64,000 nucleotides of DNA. Origin: an uncultured Gelidibacter sp. (GTDB taxonomy: Bacteria; Bacteroidota; Bacteroidia; Flavobacteriales; Flavobacteriaceae). The position numbers were made by a program, and so were the translations under genes. Positions 1 to 7,974 of the stretch are shown in pieces. The stretch spans positions 1-64,000 of the forward strand of contig NZ_CANMTE010000003.1 in assembly GCF_947500795.1 (NCBI RefSeq). The letters run 5' to 3'. The notes under the pieces were generated by a model that was not told the origin of the DNA, did no database searches, and saw only the letters and a program-made list of their open reading frames with translations. Position 1 is the stretch's first letter. Every line of letters starts with the position of its first letter.

Positions 1-163
1 AGAAAGCCAGTTCATTTTAAAACGGAAAAAATTATATATTTGGATTAACAAACAGTTCTAAACGGGGGAAGCCTACAGTAATCCAACGGCGCAATGAGTT
101 TATAATACGTAAATAAGCAAATCCATTTTTGAAATAGATCAAATAACATACGCTTTTGTTATA
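1..163. other. AT-rich edge sequence, no gene seen
   Basis: I see no convincing coding frame, hairpin or repeat in this stretch. It lies just downstream of a decayed FkbM gene and is probably intergenic or part of further decayed sequence; the window edge prevents a firmer statement. Confidence 0.4.
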
Positions 164-857
164 TTACATATTCTTAAGAAATTTTGAAATTATCTTAAAA
201 AAAAAAAAAACCGTTCCTTTCCATCTGTTCAGTCGTACAATAAAACCGAAAGATAAATGAGTTTTGTGTACATAAACATCGTCGCATTTTAATCTCGCAA
301 TATGTTTATAATTATTTTCCTGTAATAGGTTAGTGATTTGAGAATCTTTGTAGTAATTTTCTATCACAAAACAAGAGATTTTAGAATTATTGAAATCGAT
401 TGACTTGACTACACCAAGTTCATTACCTACCGTATCTATTGAGACGAAATCGATTTTTCGATTTTTCACGTCCTCAATTGAATCTAACCTCTTCATATCT
501 ACTGAAATTATTTCAACACGACCACCATGAATAGAGACTTCTTTTCAATCCGTTTCAAATGCTCTGGAGCATATGCATCTGTAACACCGCTTAACATTTC
601 GGAATTGGTTCATTGACTTCTCCTACACAAATATTTAAACTTGTAGATGATCTGTTTTTTTCCAATTTGGAAAAAACTTTTGGATTCCGTTCAATGCAAA
701 TTCCTTTCCATGCTCTATGTTTCTCAAACAAAAATGAATTGCTCAATGAAATACCATCATGAGCACCAATATCAATAAAAAATCCATTTCTTTTGGCATT
801 GAACACTGTTGTATCTAAAAAACGGTCTTGCTTATATTGTGAGTTATATTTTACCAC
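164..857 (-). pseudogene. FkbM-family methyltransferase pseudogene (two frame disruptions)
   Basis: This is a broken second copy of the intact FkbM gene at 2226-2939. Positions 857-591 encode the N-terminal part (FFIDIGAHDG SAM-binding motif near residue 26, then WKGICIERNP) up to a premature stop. Positions 496-164 encode the C-terminal part (DFVSIDTVGNELG, then CDDVYVH). The bridging sequence still encodes the MLSGVTD and APEHLKR blocks of the intact copy but in other frames. Compared with the intact copy, about 25 nt are missing just before the MLSGVTD block, and one A is missing in the codons matching NKEVS. A run of 14 A on the plus strand (197-210) lies in the 3' end of the frame. The start overlaps the stop of the upstream GT10 gene by 14 nt. 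Sequencing error could explain the single-base change but not the 25-nt one. It probably makes no active enzyme. Confidence 0.85.
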
Positions 858-1881
858 TAATTCTCTTCTTAATATTTATAACTTGATCTAATTGGCTTCT
901 TAATTCAGACAAATATCCCCAAATAACTTCAGCAGCACCATCCTTAAAAGGTGGAATCCTCAAAAAATATTCGTATACCGATTCAGACTCCGTTAGTTCA
1001 CGAACTTGATTTATGAGTTTTACATTATCATCCCTGTCATAAAACAAAACGGCTTCTGGATTGATGATATCTGGTTCTGGTAGGTTATTGCTTCCCCAAT
1101 ATATAGGGATACATCCGGCCATTATAGAATGGAACAATTTCTCGGTAACATAACCCTTAGTATTACTATTCTCTGGGCAGATATTAAATTTAAAATTATT
1201 TAAATATTCTAATTTATTATCGTTATATCTCTCTTTAAGTTCGAAAGTGTTATTCTTAAATTTACCTGGAAAACTCACGGTCTCAAAATCCTTAAGTGTC
1301 TCGATAATTTCGGTACGGATACCTTGAAAGTCATGTCTTGAAATAAGTGCAGCAAATCGTACACGGTTTTCATTTGTTCGTGTTTCTGTGGAATTTAATT
1401 TATCTATTAGTCTTTTAAGGCTTTCCAACGTTGAATCTGGTGGCACAAAATAAATCAACCATAAAGGGAAACGCATATAATTAGCTCCCATGATTTCTTT
1501 GTAATTAAACCCTAAAGCCAAATCGACCTGATGGCCATAATGATCTTCAAATTTTAGATGTTTGGGAAAAAGAGAATCTTCTATGTTTAAATTTTCTCCC
1601 GTAAAAAAAATTCTTTTTCCTTTTCTTAAAAATCTAATAATTCTTCTGTCTCCAAACACCGAAATGAAGTTGACAATTCTATTTTGATTATTTAGCTTAT
1701 GATGTGTTATAAACTCATAGAACCAATAGTCTTCAATACTTCCTACATCCCAAAAATTATAAAATCTTATATTGGAATTTCGGAATTTTGACTTTTGATC
1801 ATTATAAGTCCTATATAATTTCAAATGTGAATGGAGGTGTCCTTTTGTGCTTTTTAAGCCATTAAATAGCTGCAAATACAT
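844..1881 (-). CDS. GT10-family (alpha-1,3-fucosyltransferase-like) glycosyltransferase, copy B
   Basis: A 345-residue protein whose C-terminal third carries the hallmark GT10 block: FKFNICPENS, then GYVTEKLFHSIMAGCIPIYWG, at roughly residues 228-265. In characterised GT10 enzymes this region binds GDP-fucose and the products are alpha-1,3/1,4-fucosides, so transfer of fucose or a similar sugar to the growing surface glycan is the likely role; the donor is inferred. No signal peptide or membrane segment is evident, so it should act on the cytoplasmic face. It is a diverged duplicate of the gene at 2944-3948 and, like it, is followed directly by an FkbM gene, here broken. The frame is intact although its partner is decayed. 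It is AT-rich compared with the housekeeping half of the window. Confidence 0.82.
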   Translation of the reverse strand: MYLQLFNGLKSTKGHLHSHLKLYRTYNDQKSKFRNSNIRFYNFWDVGSIEDYWFYEFITHHKLNNQNRIVNFISVFGDRRIIRFLRKGKRIFFTGENLNIEDSLFPKHLKFEDHYGHQVDLALGFNYKEIMGANYMRFPLWLIYFVPPDSTLESLKRLIDKLNSTETRTNENRVRFAALISRHDFQGIRTEIIETLKDFETVSFPGKFKNNTFELKERYNDNKLEYLNNFKFNICPENSNTKGYVTEKLFHSIMAGCIPIYWGSNNLPEPDIINPEAVLFYDRDDNVKLINQVRELTESESVYEYFLRIPPFKDGAAEVIWGYLSELRSQLDQVINIKKRISGKI

Positions 1882-2021
1882 TAACTGATTGTTAGATCTT
1901 AATAGTTCCTAATAATACGACAAAAAGTCAAATAAATTAAATTCTTGTTTAAACAAAATAAATATGCCTAGAACTTCAGTAAAACACCTAACTAAAAATA
2001 TTGTTTTTTTTAACGACTGTA
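1882..2021. other. AT-rich spacer between the two GT10-FkbM cassettes
   Basis: Very AT-rich sequence with homopolymer runs and no credible reading frame. Together with the gene remnant at 2022-2225 it separates the two copies of the GT10-FkbM cassette. Confidence 0.4.
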
Positions 2022-2225
2022 TTAACTTTTGACTTCTACATAGTTAATCAGCTTCTTATCGTCTACATCAAGATAATTTTCAATATAATCCTGAAAGCCT
2101 TATAGAAATGCTCCACAACACCTTTTGCCCGGTATGCCTGTTTGTTTGGAATAAGATGGAATTTTGAATATTTTAACAATTTTGAATACTCTTCAATCTT
2201 AAAAAAGAACGTATTCTTGATGTTA
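2022..2225 (-). pseudogene. C-terminal remnant of an unidentified gene
   Basis: Read on the minus strand directly after the FkbM stop, this stretch gives a protein-like segment starting near IKNTFFFKIEEYSKLLKY, continuing through HLIPNKQAYRAKGVVEHFY. After one frameshift near 2100 it resumes as QDYIENYLDVDDKKLINY and ends at a TAA at 2022-2024. The amino-acid composition is much more protein-like than the flanking AT-rich spacer. There is no start codon, and the frame is closed by a stop immediately upstream, where the FkbM gene begins to overlap. It looks like the tail of a gene whose front was replaced when the GT10-FkbM cassette arrived. I do not recognise the family. Confidence 0.4.
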
Positions 2226-2939
2226 TCATTTTAAAATTTTAACAATTGTCTTTTTAAAAAAAATTGTTCCCTTCCACAGGTTCAACCTTAATTTAAAGGA
2301 AAGCGACTTATAGTTTTCATGAACATAAACATCATCACATCTTAATTTAGCAATATGCTCGTAACCATGTTCCTGTAATAGTCTAATCATTTCATGATCA
2401 TTATAGTTATTCTCAATTACAAAACAAGAAATGTTAATATTGTTAAAATCAATGGATTTAATAACACCGAGCTCATTCCCTTCTGTATCAATTGACACGA
2501 AATCTATGACCCGATCCGTGATACCCTCAATACTATCTAACCTTTTCATCTTCACTTCAATTGTTTCCATACTTCCACCATGACTAGAAACTTCTTTATT
2601 AATCCTTTTTAAATGCTCTGGTGCATAAGAGTCAGTAACTCCACTCAACATTTCAGCAGGACCTTCAATTTTTGTGAAATTGATGATTTGATTATTTTCA
2701 CCGGCACAAATATTCAAATTTGTGCACGTTCTGTTTTCCTTCAATTTTGAAAATACATTAGGATTGGGTTCTATACAAATGCCTTTCCATTCTCTATTTT
2801 TTTCAAAAAAGTAAGAGTTGCTAAACCTTATCCCATCATGAGCACCAACATCAATAAAAAAACCACTTTTCTTACCATTGAATACTATTTTATCTAAAAA
2901 CTTGTCCTGCTTATATTGTGAGTAATATTTAGCCATCAT
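2226..2939 (-). CDS. FkbM-family SAM-dependent methyltransferase (intact copy A)
   Basis: A 237-residue methyltransferase of the FkbM family, whose members O-methylate sugars or polyketides using S-adenosylmethionine. Visible motifs are FFIDVGAHDG near residues 26-36 (SAM-binding motif I), WKGICIEPNP (acidic residue that would bind the ribose), and DFVSIDTEGNELGVIKSID near residues 145-163, typical of FkbM. It begins with two consecutive ATG codons four bases after the stop of the GT10 gene at 2944, so the two are surely co-transcribed and possibly coupled. The likely role is methylation of a sugar hydroxyl, perhaps on the residue added by its GT10 partner; that pairing is inferred from the fact that they were duplicated together. 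The paralogue at 164-857 is broken. Confidence 0.85.
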   Translation of the reverse strand: MMAKYYSQYKQDKFLDKIVFNGKKSGFFIDVGAHDGIRFSNSYFFEKNREWKGICIEPNPNVFSKLKENRTCTNLNICAGENNQIINFTKIEGPAEMLSGVTDSYAPEHLKRINKEVSSHGGSMETIEVKMKRLDSIEGITDRVIDFVSIDTEGNELGVIKSIDFNNINISCFVIENNYNDHEMIRLLQEHGYEHIAKLRCDDVYVHENYKSLSFKLRLNLWKGTIFFKKTIVKILK

Positions 2940-2943
2940 TTAT

Positions 2944-3948
2944 TTACTTTTTTTCAATTATCTCTTCCATTCTGATTCTCAGTTTGGACAATTGTTCCCA
3001 AATAATTTCGGCAGCATGTTCCTGAAAAGGCGGAATCTTCAAAAAATCCTCATATGCCGTCTTAGACTCCATAAGTTCCTTAACTCTTTTAATTAGTTTT
3101 TCCTTATTATCTCTTTCATAGAACAAAACAGCGTTTGGATTGATAAGGTTTGGTTCTGGCAAGTTATTGCTTCCCCAATATACAGGAATACAACCTGACA
3201 TGATAGCGTGAAAAAGTTTTTCGGTTACATAACCCTCTGTATTACTATTCTCGGGGCAAATATTAAATTTAAATTTTTTTAGGAATTCTACTTTATCATC
3301 TTTATACTTCTCCTTTAACTCACTCGAATTATTCATAAAGGTACCTGCACAACATACAGTGTCAATTCCATTCATGGCCTCAATAATTTCTTCCCGAATG
3401 CCATTTCTATCATGTCTGGAAATATGTACAGCAAAACCGTTCCGGTTGATGGTTTTTCTATTTCCTAAAGAATTATACTCATCAATTAGTTTTTTGAGAC
3501 TTTCTAAAGTTGACTCTGGGGGTATGAAATAATGTAACCATAGAGGATGACGCATATAGTTTGCCGGCATATTATTTTCGTCATTAAAACCCAAGGCCAA
3601 ATCAACTTTATTGCCATAGTGGTCCGCATAGTTAAGATATTTAGGATATGCACTAACCATTGGAGTAAGGTTCTCCCCACAAATAAAAATCTTAATTCCT
3701 TTAAGCAGATACACAATTTTTTTTTCGCCAAATACAGAGATTACATTTATAACTTTATTTTGGCTATTCAGGTTGTGATGTGTTATGAATCTATAAAACC
3801 AATAATCTTGAATTTTCTTGCCGCTATAGCCATAATTAAAAAACTTGATGCTAGAATCTCGAAACTTTAACTTTTGAACCTTATAGCTTTTATAAAACTT
3901 CCAATAATAATGAATGCGATTTTTTACTTTTTTTAAAATTGAAACCAA
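2944..3948 (-). CDS. GT10-family (alpha-1,3-fucosyltransferase-like) glycosyltransferase, copy A
   Basis: A 334-residue glycosyltransferase with the GT10 donor-binding block FKFNICPENS followed by GYVTEKLFHAIMSGCIPVYWG at about residues 228-265, and GSNNLPEP beyond it. Known GT10 enzymes are inverting fucosyltransferases that use GDP-fucose; the same donor is likely but not proved here. No transmembrane segment is seen. It is collinear over nearly its full length with the copy at 844-1881, more so at the C-terminus, and shares its downstream FkbM partner type, showing that a two-gene cassette was duplicated. It lies 73 nt after the last of the GT2 genes. This copy and its FkbM partner both look functional. 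Confidence 0.83.
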   Translation of the reverse strand: MVSILKKVKNRIHYYWKFYKSYKVQKLKFRDSSIKFFNYGYSGKKIQDYWFYRFITHHNLNSQNKVINVISVFGEKKIVYLLKGIKIFICGENLTPMVSAYPKYLNYADHYGNKVDLALGFNDENNMPANYMRHPLWLHYFIPPESTLESLKKLIDEYNSLGNRKTINRNGFAVHISRHDRNGIREEIIEAMNGIDTVCCAGTFMNNSSELKEKYKDDKVEFLKKFKFNICPENSNTEGYVTEKLFHAIMSGCIPVYWGSNNLPEPNLINPNAVLFYERDNKEKLIKRVKELMESKTAYEDFLKIPPFQEHAAEIIWEQLSKLRIRMEEIIEKK

Positions 3949-4021
3949 AAGATGATTTTTATTTATGAATAAACCAAAATATATAAATTCTTGACATTAA
4001 TCAATTATCTTCATTCAAATA

Positions 4022-4921
4022 TCAAAATGAAAAAATTGTATAATATACCAAATAAAGAAATTGCTTTTTATCATACATGATCGATTGGGTAAAAAGTTTC
4101 AATTTAGGCAGTATACCAGGACAATGATTTTTTTGAATTTGTTTGTATCGTTTCCAAGTTGATATAGCAATTAAATGTTTATCCTTTTTACTAAATACAG
4201 TTTGACCCCATGTTAAAAGTGCTTTATTTAATCTGCTATATATCTTATACTGTTCAAATGGCGACTGTGAAAAAGTAAGACTGCTATTTTCATCGTGTTT
4301 TCGCACACAAGCTAACACCTCTTGAATACTATAAAATTGGTAGTAATAAGCAACACGTCTCCAAAACTCCCAATCCTCATTATAGTGAAAATCAGTATTG
4401 AAAAGACCTACTTTTTCAAACACTTCTTTCTTAACCAAAGGTGTGATCATAGATATTCGGTTCTTTAATAGAAATTCTTGAAATACATAGCCGTGGTTGT
4501 GCTTTTGAATAATTACCCGGCCTGTTCGAACACCATTGGCATTTACGAACTCTATGTTACTCGTCACCAAACCTACTTCTGGATGGTTTTTAAAAATAGT
4601 AATTTGCTTATCTAACTTATCGAACAACCAATAGTCATCATCATCACAAAAGGCTATAAAAGATCCTATACTTTTTGAAAGCCCGAAATTTCTAGATCCA
4701 TTGGCCCCTTTTGGAAAATCATCGCGTCTTTTATAATATTTAAAACGAGCATCCTTGTCAACAAATCTTTTAACTATCTCCCCAGTATTATCTGAACTTC
4801 CATCATCAACTACTATACATTCCCAATTTTTATAAGTTTGGTCACGAATGCTTGTTAAGGCATCCGCAATGTATGCTGAGCGATTATAAGTTGGTATAAT
4901 GATAGAAACGAAGTATGACAT
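4022..4921 (-). CDS. GT2-family glycosyltransferase (GT-A fold)
   Basis: A 299-residue inverting glycosyltransferase. The N-terminal nucleotide-sugar domain shows VSIIIPTYNR (residues 5-14), DDGSSDNTG (39-47) and the metal-binding acidic cluster FCDDDDYW (91-98); NEDWEFWRR near residue 190 is the usual catalytic-base region (ED-W pattern). The C-terminal part is variable and AT-rich. It would add one sugar to the lipid-linked glycan in the cytoplasm; the donor and acceptor cannot be told from sequence. It starts 5 nt after the stop of the preceding GT2 gene (4927-5904), so it belongs to the same transcript. Confidence 0.88.
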   Translation of the reverse strand: MSYFVSIIIPTYNRSAYIADALTSIRDQTYKNWECIVVDDGSSDNTGEIVKRFVDKDARFKYYKRRDDFPKGANGSRNFGLSKSIGSFIAFCDDDDYWLFDKLDKQITIFKNHPEVGLVTSNIEFVNANGVRTGRVIIQKHNHGYVFQEFLLKNRISMITPLVKKEVFEKVGLFNTDFHYNEDWEFWRRVAYYYQFYSIQEVLACVRKHDENSSLTFSQSPFEQYKIYSRLNKALLTWGQTVFSKKDKHLIAISTWKRYKQIQKNHCPGILPKLKLFTQSIMYDKKQFLYLVYYTIFSF

Positions 4922-4926
4922 AAAAG

Positions 4927-5904
4927 TTATAAAGGATAGTTTTTAAAATACATTTCCACTTTATATGATGTACACCCAAGAATCAAAAACATCCTACTAG
5001 CAATATTAATTTGATATGAGAGGGCTTTGTTATTTTTTTTTAAAATTGGCACTAATTCGTTTAATATTACGTGGGCATTTGGAGAGTCTCCATTTTGAAC
5101 TGCTCGAAATAAAAAATTGATTAGAACCTTATAAAAGAACTGAAATAATTGTCGGTCGTTTAATAGAATACTTTGTTTTAAATTCTCAAGTGCTATATAT
5201 ATTTCAGATGTTTTAAACGAAACGTTATATTTAACATTCTGTGTTGTTTTAGACAACCCATGTTGTCGATATAAAAACAATGGGGCTTCAACCAAAATGT
5301 AATCGTTTTTATTACATTTAAAAAATAACCGAGAAAAGAATTCTGTTTCTTGACCTCGCAAAATATTCTCATTAAACAACGATTCCCCCTCTAAAAAGGT
5401 TTTTTTAAACATCACACAACCCGTAATAATTTTAGTTTTCCAAAGCACTAGCCCTCTGTATAAAGACATATCCTTATCGAAACTTAACTGTGCGACGGTG
5501 TTCAATTTATCATCTGTGATGTTTCCTAGTCCAATAACAAAATTGGTTTTAAAATCAAATACATTAATTTTTTGTTCAATAAAATCTGACAACATAACGT
5601 CATCATCGTCAAACCATTGTATAAAATCTCCTTGACTTATTTTAAATCCATAATTACGAGCTCCATTACCGCCACTTTTATACTCTGGTGGCCGAATAAA
5701 ATATTTTATTCTCTTGTCTTTATTATTACACTCATTTACAATTTGCCTTGTATTATCAGTACTGCCATCATCAATTACTAAACATTCCCAATTATTATAA
5801 GATTGCATCACTACACTCTGTATAGTTTCTAAAATTAAGTGGGCACGATTATATGTTGGAATTATCACAGACACCAGCGGTTCGTTCATTCTATCTCTTT
5901 TCAA
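4927..5904 (-). CDS. GT2-family glycosyltransferase
   Basis: A 325-residue GT-A-fold glycosyltransferase. It shows VSVIIPTYNR (11-20), DDGSTDNTR (45-53) and the metal-binding cluster WFDDDDVM (97-104), followed by RGQETEFFSRL as the probable catalytic-base region. The start used gives MKRDRMNEPL; a second ATG five codons in is an equally good start and would leave the catalytic domain complete. It is flanked by other GT2 genes with gaps of 5 and 24 nt, so it is part of the polysaccharide operon. The sugar it transfers is not predictable from the sequence. Confidence 0.87.
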   Translation of the reverse strand: MKRDRMNEPLVSVIIPTYNRAHLILETIQSVVMQSYNNWECLVIDDGSTDNTRQIVNECNNKDKRIKYFIRPPEYKSGGNGARNYGFKISQGDFIQWFDDDDVMLSDFIEQKINVFDFKTNFVIGLGNITDDKLNTVAQLSFDKDMSLYRGLVLWKTKIITGCVMFKKTFLEGESLFNENILRGQETEFFSRLFFKCNKNDYILVEAPLFLYRQHGLSKTTQNVKYNVSFKTSEIYIALENLKQSILLNDRQLFQFFYKVLINFLFRAVQNGDSPNAHVILNELVPILKKNNKALSYQINIASRMFLILGCTSYKVEMYFKNYPL

Positions 5905-5928
5905 AACACTTTTAATATAATTTTAAAC

Positions 5929-6870
5929 TTATTTTTTCCTGTATAAAAATGAAAAATATATTTGCCGTTTTCTGATTAGTGGAAAATATTTTATGCTCAA
6001 AAAGGAAAATAAAAATCTAAGATGTGACGAATTTATTTGAAACCAATACCTAATTTCATTAGCCAAACCCATCCTTTGCTGAAATCGAAAAAACCACAAT
6101 AGATTCATGATTTTGTCTACCTTATTTAATTCTATACTTCGGGTTCCCATCCATTTAACTAAAAGTTCCAACATTATTAATCTTTCGGTCACATATAAGT
6201 CCTCGCGGTTAAACACATTGGAATTATGAATCCCTCTCATGGCCACCGGTTTATTTAAGAATCCCGGTATTAAATTGCATATTAAAGCCATTCTTAAAAT
6301 CAACTCAGTGTCTTCCGCTACTTTTAACTGTTCAGAGAAGCTCCCGATTTTATCAATCACTTCCTTCTTTATGGTAAGCCCCATTATTGAAAAATGCCCC
6401 TTTTTGCCACTAATCAATGCTTCGAACAACATATCAGATGGCACAAACTCAACAAGGGTAGTTAGTTTACGGAGCTCCCTCTTTTCTTGGTTGCTAGATT
6501 CATAATAATGAGCACCAATAGCGTTATAAACTCCGTGGATTTGACTATCATTCAAAATCTTAATATCCTCATTAAATCTATTTGGCAAATAATAATCATC
6601 TGCATCTAAAAACGCAATATAATTGTTTGTAACATTTAACAACCCCAAATTTCTAGACGCTGATCGCCCATGATTTTTCTTGTCTGGGTGTTGAAGTGCA
6701 ATGATTTTTTTATTATTCCTTGAATGTTTCAAAATCAATTCCCAAGACCCATCTGTACTCCCGTCATCAATTAGTATATGTTCACTTACCTCTTTTTGGT
6801 CTAAAACAGATTGAATACTTTTAGATAAATACTTTTCCGCATTATAAACAGGCGTAATTACTGAAATCAT
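5929..6870 (-). CDS. GT2-family glycosyltransferase
   Basis: A 313-residue glycosyltransferase with MISVITPVYNAEKYL at the N-terminus, DDGSTDGSW (35-43), and the donor/metal motif FLDADDYYLP (87-96); KVAEDTELILRM near residue 185 supplies the conserved acidic pair. No membrane segment is evident. The spacing to the next gene is 24 nt, while about 250 nt of AT-rich DNA separates it from the GT2 gene upstream in transcription. It probably adds a sugar to the repeat unit; donor and linkage are unknown. Confidence 0.87.
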   Translation of the reverse strand: MISVITPVYNAEKYLSKSIQSVLDQKEVSEHILIDDGSTDGSWELILKHSRNNKKIIALQHPDKKNHGRSASRNLGLLNVTNNYIAFLDADDYYLPNRFNEDIKILNDSQIHGVYNAIGAHYYESSNQEKRELRKLTTLVEFVPSDMLFEALISGKKGHFSIMGLTIKKEVIDKIGSFSEQLKVAEDTELILRMALICNLIPGFLNKPVAMRGIHNSNVFNREDLYVTERLIMLELLVKWMGTRSIELNKVDKIMNLLWFFRFQQRMGLANEIRYWFQINSSHLRFLFSFLSIKYFPLIRKRQIYFSFLYRKK

Positions 6871-7037
6871 TGAATATGTCTAATTTTACTACATTCTAAA
6901 TTTTGATGCAGCGTTATCAATCCACCATTTTTTAAGAAATCAAATAGAACTAAGAATTGTATATGAGTATGCATCTTTATTTTAACCGATATTGACGTTT
7001 TATACACTAATCTATTGAGCCAAAGAAAACTCAACAT
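6867..7037 (-). CDS. Possible 56-residue small ORF overlapping the next start
   Basis: An ATG-started frame that begins MLSFLWLNRLVYKTSISVKI and ends with a TGA overlapping the ATG of the GT2 gene at 6870 (ATGA arrangement). The overlap is the kind seen in translationally coupled genes, but the sequence is AT-rich, resembles no family I know and may be chance or a remnant. The rest of the 6871-7122 gap shows nothing else. Confidence 0.15.
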   Translation of the reverse strand: MLSFLWLNRLVYKTSISVKIKMHTHIQFLVLFDFLKNGGLITLHQNLECSKIRHIQ

Positions 7038-7122
7038 TCACTTGTCGTCAATAAATTAAAAAAGTAAATAAACTACATCAGTTAAACATTAGTTACCAAA
7101 TTACCTCCACAAATTAATACAT

Positions 7123-7899
7123 TTAAAATTTATTTAAAAAGCCTAATCGAATAAGCATTTTAATCTTTTTGGACCTTCTTAAGTTGTCAACTTGTGAAAT
7201 TAAAGAATTCAACTCATTCATATCATTTAATAGGAAAGAAAATTCGGTCTCAAGAACTTTTTGGCGTTCAGCGTTCATTAACAAAAAATTATCTGGATTT
7301 GAACTAATACCTCCTAAATAATATATTGAAAGAACCCTACTAATATATTTGTAACTTACATTATACTTACATATAGCAATAATAAAGAACTTCCAATCTG
7401 ACACAATTTTTAAAGTTTCGTCGTAATTCCCAATAGATTCAAACAAGGATCTTTTAATAATTGTTGATTGGTGGGGCAATGTATTTGTATACAAAAAAGA
7501 AAACCTGATTGTGTCCGGGCAGCTTTTAATATAAGAGTGGTCTTTACCAACAACATTGATATCAAAACATATGATTTCGTGATTTAAACATTTTGGTAGA
7601 CATTCTTTAATAACATCTTTACTCACTAACATATCTCCACTATTCAAAAATAGAATATACTCACCCGTTGCTTGGGAAATACCTTTATTCATGGCATGGT
7701 AAATCCCCTTATCTTGTTCACTCACCCAATAAGCTATATTATCTTGGTGATTTTCTATATAATCTTTACTTCCATCGCTACTTCCTCCATCAATCACAAT
7801 ATATTCAATTTGAGGATAGGTTTGTTGCAACACACTTGTCATTGTTCTTATTAAACCTTCAAGATTATTGTAATTTATGGTAATAATTGAAATTAGCAT
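7123..7899 (-). CDS. GT2-family glycosyltransferase (WcaA/WcaE-like)
   Basis: A glycosyltransferase of about 258 residues. I chose the ATG that gives MLISIITINYNN because this places the first strand of the GT-A fold at the N-terminus; another ATG five codons upstream (7914) is possible. Motifs are VIDGGSSDGS (35-44), EQDKGIYHAMNKG (61-73) and FLNSGDML (84-91), where the usual DxD is replaced by NSGD. This combination is typical of the colanic-acid-type WcaA/WcaE subgroup. It lies between the FkbM gene at 7975 and a 250-nt gap. It probably adds one sugar to the repeat unit; specificity is unknown. Confidence 0.85.
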   Translation of the reverse strand: MLISIITINYNNLEGLIRTMTSVLQQTYPQIEYIVIDGGSSDGSKDYIENHQDNIAYWVSEQDKGIYHAMNKGISQATGEYILFLNSGDMLVSKDVIKECLPKCLNHEIICFDINVVGKDHSYIKSCPDTIRFSFLYTNTLPHQSTIIKRSLFESIGNYDETLKIVSDWKFFIIAICKYNVSYKYISRVLSIYYLGGISSNPDNFLLMNAERQKVLETEFSFLLNDMNELNSLISQVDNLRRSKKIKMLIRLGFLNKF

Positions 7900-7974
7900 G
7901 GTATATAATAACATTTTAAAGCTCGGAGGTGAAAAAATATAATTAGAAAAGAAATATTCTTAACAGATTAAGCT

